Translations under genes and position numbers: made by a program
The notes under the pieces: model-generated
Told to the model about the DNA's origin: nothing
What the model saw: the letters and a program-made list of their open reading frames with translations, nothing else
Database searches by the model: none
Shown here: piece by piece, positions 59,398 through 64,000 of the stretch
How the letters are laid out: each line of letters opens with the position of its first letter
Position numbering within the stretch: position 1 is the first letter of the stretch
NCBI GenBank assembly: GCA_963693315.1
Contig: OY856187.1
Coordinates: 427,599,638-427,663,637 of the forward strand
Origin: Diogma glabrata
Lineage: Eukaryota; Arthropoda; Insecta; Diptera; Cylindrotomidae
Reading direction: 5' to 3'
Length of the DNA stretch: 64,000 bases

Positions 59398-60399
59398 ATG
59401 GGAGCCGCACCCGGAAGACAGATGCCACGTTCCGGAATCGGGATACTAGATTGTGCCAGTTTTGAAGGGCGAAAGCTGGCTCAATTACAATGCCCTACAT
59501 TGGTGGTATCACAAGTCAAAAGAGAAAATAGTAGTTTAGTCCTTGAGGCAACCGTTGGAAGCAAATCATGCATGTTGATTTTGGACACAGGTGCCTCAAG
59601 ATCGATAGTGCGTCCAGATGTGGTTCATGATAGTCAGATCGATACTGCAAGACGATTCACCCTAAAAACTGCTACGGGTAAAACAGTTCTAGTTCATGGA
59701 GAAAGCGACCAAGAAGTTCACCTTGGAGGAAATTCGTTTAGGCACCGATTTATTGTAGCAGATATAGAAGATGAGTGCATAATTGGGCTTGACTTCATGA
59801 AAGAATACAATTTTATATTAGATCTGGGAAGCCACGTACTGAGGTATGGAAACACAGAAATAGTGCTACACGCCACCAACGACAATGCAGAGGTCCGTGT
59901 TATTAGTGACGGACCAACTGAGATCCTGGCAAAATCTGAGAAAATCATATCGACTAAGCTACTAGATAAAAGTGACCAAAATTCACCTGTGATGATTGAA
60001 CCAGCCAACAACGACTTTGGGGGAAACATAATGATTGGCCGAACGCTAGTTGCAGCAAAAGAGGGAGTAGTTCCAGTGCAACTGATTAACTTCTCAAATA
60101 AACGAGTGGTCATCAATCATGGAGAAGAAATCGCCAAATGCAGCACCATAAAAGAGATAATCAGCTGTGAAGAAGAGCAGAAGGTCTTCATGCAGAGAAA
60201 CAATCCCGCATTAGTAGCAATACTTTAAGATCTTAGTAAAAGAATGAACCCGGCCGAATTCAAAGAAATCAAGAGGGTATTAACGAAGATGAGCAGCGTT
60301 TTCTCTACTAGGTATGAAGATGTTGGAAGAACAAACATCGTGCGACATAGGATCAACACTGGAAACGCTCATCCTATCAGACAGCCTCCTAGAAGACTC
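59398..60399 (+). pseudogene. Gypsy C protease and truncated start of pol
   Basis: Protease active site LILDTGASRSIV, then VADIEDECIIGLDFMKEY and the linker as in gypsy B. TAA replaces CAA after VAIL near 60226. Sequence homologous to gypsy B ends at AGAAGACT (60392-60399), exactly where LINE endonuclease sequence begins, so RT, RNase H, integrase and 3' LTR are absent. The frameshift heptamer at 59440-59446 is GGGATAC instead of GGGAAAC. Confidence 0.88.
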
Positions 60400-60789
60400 G
60401 GATAAAGCTATTGTAAAAAAAGTCAATTCTGGAAGACAAATCTTTAAAACCATTGTATTGAAGCCGTCACCGTGTAGTTCAAAATTTGGAAAGCGCGTGT
60501 ACGCAACATTCTCATGAATGAATGCGCATACGCCCTGATGGAGTTTGAAAGCTGATTCGAGCCTATATTTGGAATTAAGCGATTCTATAAAGAGAAAATT
60601 TTCAGAAACTTGTGTTTCTGTAAGGAATAGAATGTTCGGTTTGTCGTGCTCAAGATGATGTTGCACGTGGTCATGGTTAGTTTTTAATCCGCAGATGTTT
60701 TGAACATGTATTTTAAAATTTTTTATTGAATCATATATGTTTTGTCCCTGCAAATTCCGCCTTATGAGCGGGTGGATTGCGCAAATTTG
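60400..60789 (-). pseudogene. LINE endonuclease N-terminal fragment (left arm)
   Basis: Minus-strand translation: FKIHVQNICGLKTNHDHVQH, HDKPNILFLTETQVSENFLF, YRLESAFKLHQGVCAFIHE and FNTMVLKICLPELTFFTIAL, the N-terminal half of an AP-type LINE endonuclease (N-I-x-G-L, the T-E catalytic Glu, and GGV/GVC motifs). It is broken at the gypsy junction. Family possibly the same Jockey/CR1-like type as the 3' remnant at 1808-2279. Confidence 0.8.
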
Positions 60790-60960
60790 AAGAAATATCT
60801 TATCATGAAATATTGGCATATGTCATACTTTGTTGTATGATAGGATTTTTTACTTAGTTATCCATTTTAAAATAAAACATAAAAAAATAAAATAAAACCC
60901 TTTTGAAATATATATATATGGCAGTACAACCGAAAACAAATAAGTCTGCAAGTGGTAAAG

Positions 60961-61353
60961 CAAATTTGCGCAATCCACCCGCTCATAAGGCGGAATTTGC
61001 AGGGACAAAACATATATGATTCAATAAAAAATTTTAAAATACATGTTCAAAACATCTGCGGATTAAACGCTAACCATGACCACGTGCAACATCATCTTGA
61101 GCACGACAAACCGAACATTCTATTCCTTACAGAAACACAAGTTTCTGAAAATTTTCTCTTTATAGAATCGCTTAATTCCAAATATAGGCTCGAATCAGCT
61201 TTCAAACTCCATCAGGGCGTATGCGCATTCATTCATGAGAGTGTTGCGTACACGCGCTATCCAAATTTTGAACTACACGGTGACGGCTTCAATACAATGG
61301 TTTTAAAGATTTGTCTTCCAGAATTGACTTTTTTTACAATAGCTTTATCCGAG
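60961..61353 (+). pseudogene. LINE endonuclease N-terminal fragment (right arm)
   Basis: Mirror copy of 60400-60789 on the plus strand with a few amino-acid differences (GLNANHDHV versus GLKTNHDHV, HESVAYTRYPN versus HENVAYTRFPN). Just upstream, outside the shared part, the spacer contains an ATG-led stretch at 60918 whose meaning is unclear. Confidence 0.8.
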
Positions 61354-62352
61354 TCTTCTAAGAGGCTGTCTGATAGGATGAGCGTTTCCAGTGTTGATCC
61401 TATGTCGCACGATGTTTTTTCTTCCAACATCTTCATACCTAGTAGAGAAAACGCTGCTCATCTTCGTTAATACCCTCTTGATTTCTTTGAATTCGGCCGG
61501 GTTCATTCTTTTACTAAGATCTTAAAGTATTGCTACTAATGCGGGATTGTTTCTCTGCATGAAGACCTTCTGCTCTTCTTCACAGCTGATTATCTCTTTT
61601 ATGGTGCTGCATTTGGCGATTTCTTCTCCATGATTGATGACCACTCGTTTATTTGAGAAGTTAATCAGTTGCACTGGAACTACTCCCTCTTTTGCTGCAA
61701 CTAGCGTTCGGCCAATCATTATGTTTCCCCCAAAGTCGTTGTTGGCTGGCTCAATCATCACAGGTGAATTTTGGTCACTTTTATCTAGTAGCTTAGTCCA
61801 TATGATTTTCTCAGATTTTGCCAGGATCTCTGTTGGTCCGTCACTAATAACACGGACCTCTGCATTGTCGTTGGTGGCGTGTAGCACTATTTCTGTGTTT
61901 CCATACCTCAGTACGTGGCTTCCCAGATCTAATATAAAATTGTATTCTTTCATGAAGTCAAGCCCAATTATGCACTCATCTTCTATATCTGCTACAATAA
62001 ATCGGTGCCTAAACGAATTTCCTCCAAGGTGAACTTCTTGGTCGCTTTCTCCATGAACTAGAACTGTTTCACCCGTAGCAGTTTTTAGGGTGAATCGTCT
62101 TGCAGTATCGATCTGACTATCATGAACCACATCTGGACGCACTATCGATCTTGAGGCACCTGTGTCCAAAATCAACATGCATGATTTGCTTCCAACGGTT
62201 GCCTCAAGGACTAAACTACTATTTTCTCTTTTGACTTGTGATACCACCAATGTAGGGCATTGTAATTGAGCCAGCTTTCGCCCTTCAAAACTGGCACAAT
62301 CTAGTATCCCGATTCCGGAACGTGGCATCTGTCTTCCGGGTGCGGCTCCCAT
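61354..62352 (-). pseudogene. Gypsy D protease and truncated pol (right arm)
   Basis: Mirror of 59398-60399. It carries the same TAA after VAIL, the same LILDTGASRSIV site and the same GGGATAC heptamer (62304-62310). The pol sequence breaks off at the same junction with the LINE piece. Confidence 0.88.
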
Positions 62353-63667
62353 TTACATTCTTTTCAAATGTGCCCCAACTTCCCACAGTTCTAGCATCTT
62401 ACTCTGCTAGATCTATTTCGTTGATTTCGCTCAGGCTTATCTCCCAGACTTTCGACACGCATGATCACTTCCTCAAGCGCTGCTTTTAGAGGTTCTTCAG
62501 CAACTTCCATCTGACGTACTCTATCTGAGCCATACTGAGCTAAGACTTCCGCAGGTAATTTCTTTCCGCTTAGATACAGCTAATTTCTCATTTGTACATC
62601 TCGAAGAGCATTGATAAATGTATCAGCCGCCAGCTCGTCTCGATGTTCAGCGTTATAGTTCGGATATGACACATTTACCAGTCTCACAATGTCAGCCTCC
62701 AATTCTTGCAAAGTTTCGCTGACTCCTTATTTTCGTGTTTTGAGCTACATGCGATGGAGAGCTTGCATATGACTTTCCCCATATCTTACTTCTAAGGCCT
62801 CCATTATCTTGCTGTAATCACGCTCTGTCGCTGATAGTGTCTGCAAAATTTCAGCAGCAGGTCCCTTCAATGCCAATATGAGCGCGTTTGCTTTTTGCTG
62901 ATGATCAACCCGAGTTGTTGCTATCTCAAATTGCATCTTAAATACCTGATACGATGTAGATCCATCAAATGCGGGTGTTTTCACTCTAGCTGGAGCTGAA
63001 GTAGTTGATGGATTGATCATGTTACCTGACTTTACTTGTGCTATTTCTTGGCGAAATTCACTCGAAAGATTGCGTAATTTCTCTTCATGTTCTTCGGTAA
63101 CTTTCCGCAGCTCCCTTTCTATGTGGTTGATTTTGACCTCCGCACTGGATATACGTGACTCGATTACTTCACGTAGTTTTTGTTGATCTAATTTTTGTTC
63201 TGCTGCCAGTTTCTCTTGTCGGGCCATCATATCAGCAAGTTGTTGTTGTTGATCTACTTTTGTTCAGCTGCCAGTTTCTCTTGTCGAGCCATCAGATTGT
63301 TTCCTTGTTTGGCAATCATATCAGCAAATTGTTGTTGTTGATCTACTTTTTGTTCCGCTGCCAGTTTCTCTTGTCGGGCCATCAGATTGTTTGCTTGTTT
63401 GGCCATCATATCAGCAAATTGTTGTTGCTGCTGTGCCATCATTTCTTTCATCAACGCCATCATGGGATCAATTGCTGGGGCGTTCTGAACTGGAGCTTCC
63501 TCCGGCTCTATTTCTATGACCTCTGTGTTTTGGCCTGCTTCTTCTAAAACTTTACGCAGCCGGAATGCAAGTTCTGCCTTCGTTCCATGGATTGGAGCAT
63601 TCCTTTTCTTCAACTCGTCCTTCAGCTGGGTCTGGCTGAGATCACTAATATTTACTGTCTTGACCAT
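62353..63667 (-). pseudogene. gag: Gypsy D gag (right arm), nonsense codons plus one frameshift
   Basis: Mirror of 58082-59397 starting MVKTVNISDL at 63667. It shares the nonsense codons after HRM and in the zinc knuckle, so these predate the duplication. A one-base loss in a T-run near 63259 shifts the frame in the Gln-rich repeat, unique to this arm. Confidence 0.9.
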
Positions 63668-63678
63668 TGTTTCAATAA

Positions 63679-63695
63679 TCCCACTTCTGACACCA
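63679..63695 (-). other. Gypsy D primer-binding site
   Basis: Minus-strand TGGTGTCAGAAGTGGGA, identical to gypsy B and C. Confidence 0.85.
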
Positions 63696-63696
63696 C

Positions 63697-64000
63697 TGTA
63701 ACGACTCTTCGTTGGTTCTTTTCAATTATTGAGCAAATACGATAGTAAAAAGACAGATCTTTCGTTAACAAAATCACAAACTTTATTTATCAACCAGTTA
63801 CAGCAACTTCCGATTTTAATTACAATAAATTCCAGGGTCTCCAATTTATGTACGATAAACTTCACCGCTTTTCCACAATTTGAATCAATAATATTCGGAA
63901 TCGTAAAATATGTATTTACTATTCCACTAGGTTTAAATTCTTTCACTATTAGTACCCAGGCTCAAGTACCACCGATTATTCCTTATACTTGCGAATGTTT
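63697..64000 (-). repeat. Gypsy D LTR, cut by window end
   Basis: The LTR matches the left-arm LTR in reverse and continues past the end of the window. Confidence 0.88.

Larger units (their letters stand above)
57449..64000. repeat. Giant palindrome: arms over 3 kb, ~171-bp spacer, right arm leaves window
   Basis: Left arm (57449 or earlier, to 60789) is mirrored by the right arm (60961-64000, continuing outside) about a centre near 60875. Both arms contain the same gypsy copy (LTR, primer site, gag, start of pol), the same truncation junction after AGAAGACT/AGTCTTCT, and the same LINE endonuclease piece, in reverse order. They share old nonsense codons but differ by scattered substitutions and small indels (for example CTACTTTTTGTTC versus CTACTTTTGTTC, and Asn/Ser and Phe/Tyr codons in the LINE piece). 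The spacer 60790-60960 is AT-rich. Confidence 0.93.

Noticed and set aside
57449..64000. Palindrome as a pure read artefact
   Set aside because: The arms differ by substitutions and indels; an artefact from one molecule would be closer to identical after consensus. Not fully excluded without reads.

Overview
The window looks like repeat-rich, AT-rich arthropod (most likely insect) nuclear DNA in a scaffolded assembly, with two runs of exactly 200 N. Almost everything recognisable is a transposable element: RTE-like and CR1/Jockey-superfamily LINEs (ORF1 with a PHD-type finger and a baculovirus-FP-like C-terminus), Ty3/gypsy LTR elements, a Penelope-like element (PLE), a DD41D mariner, a pogo/Tigger relic, a CACTA-like element and several hairpin or MITE-like elements. 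I found no host protein-coding gene and no functional tRNA or rRNA gene. The species cannot be named from this sequence.

0-6 kb: a LINE tail, a cluster of an unnamed repeat family, another LINE 3' end, a 758-bp snap-back element set in (TA)n, and a small MITE. 6-20 kb is a three-level nest. An RTE-like LINE (minus strand) is split by gypsy A (plus strand, TSD GGTT, LTRs 342/342 bp), and gypsy A is split by gypsy B (minus strand, TSD ATAT, LTRs 676/676 bp). Gypsy B has a visible -1 frameshift signal between gag and pol, a tRNA-Leu primer site and a polypurine tract. 20.1-22.5 kb is a CACTA-like element with long TIRs and a 150-bp tandem array. 24.6-26.2 kb is an internally deleted gypsy relic.

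26.7-54.4 kb is a chain of elements separated by long (TA)n tracts: pogo/Tigger, an RTE-like LINE lacking RT motif A, a perfect 36-bp palindrome, a DD41D mariner, a nearly full CR1-like LINE, a PLE, and one CR1-like LINE split by another (TSD ATTAAT). The PLE reading frame is split by a 2.0-kb insert made of ~457-bp units in tandem and inverted order. Each of the four full units carries a hammerhead-like ribozyme core, and the PLE 3' flank carries a second, different hammerhead-like motif. This is the most interesting system in the window.

57.4-64 kb is one very large palindrome. Each arm holds a truncated gypsy element (same family as gypsy B) fused to a LINE endonuclease fragment, around a ~171-bp spacer; the right arm runs off the window.

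The parts do not cooperate as an operon or pathway. They record successive insertions: very young (gypsy A and B, LTR divergence below about 1% by eye; the LINE into LINE at 45.8 kb), intermediate, and old (pogo, mariner, LINE tails).
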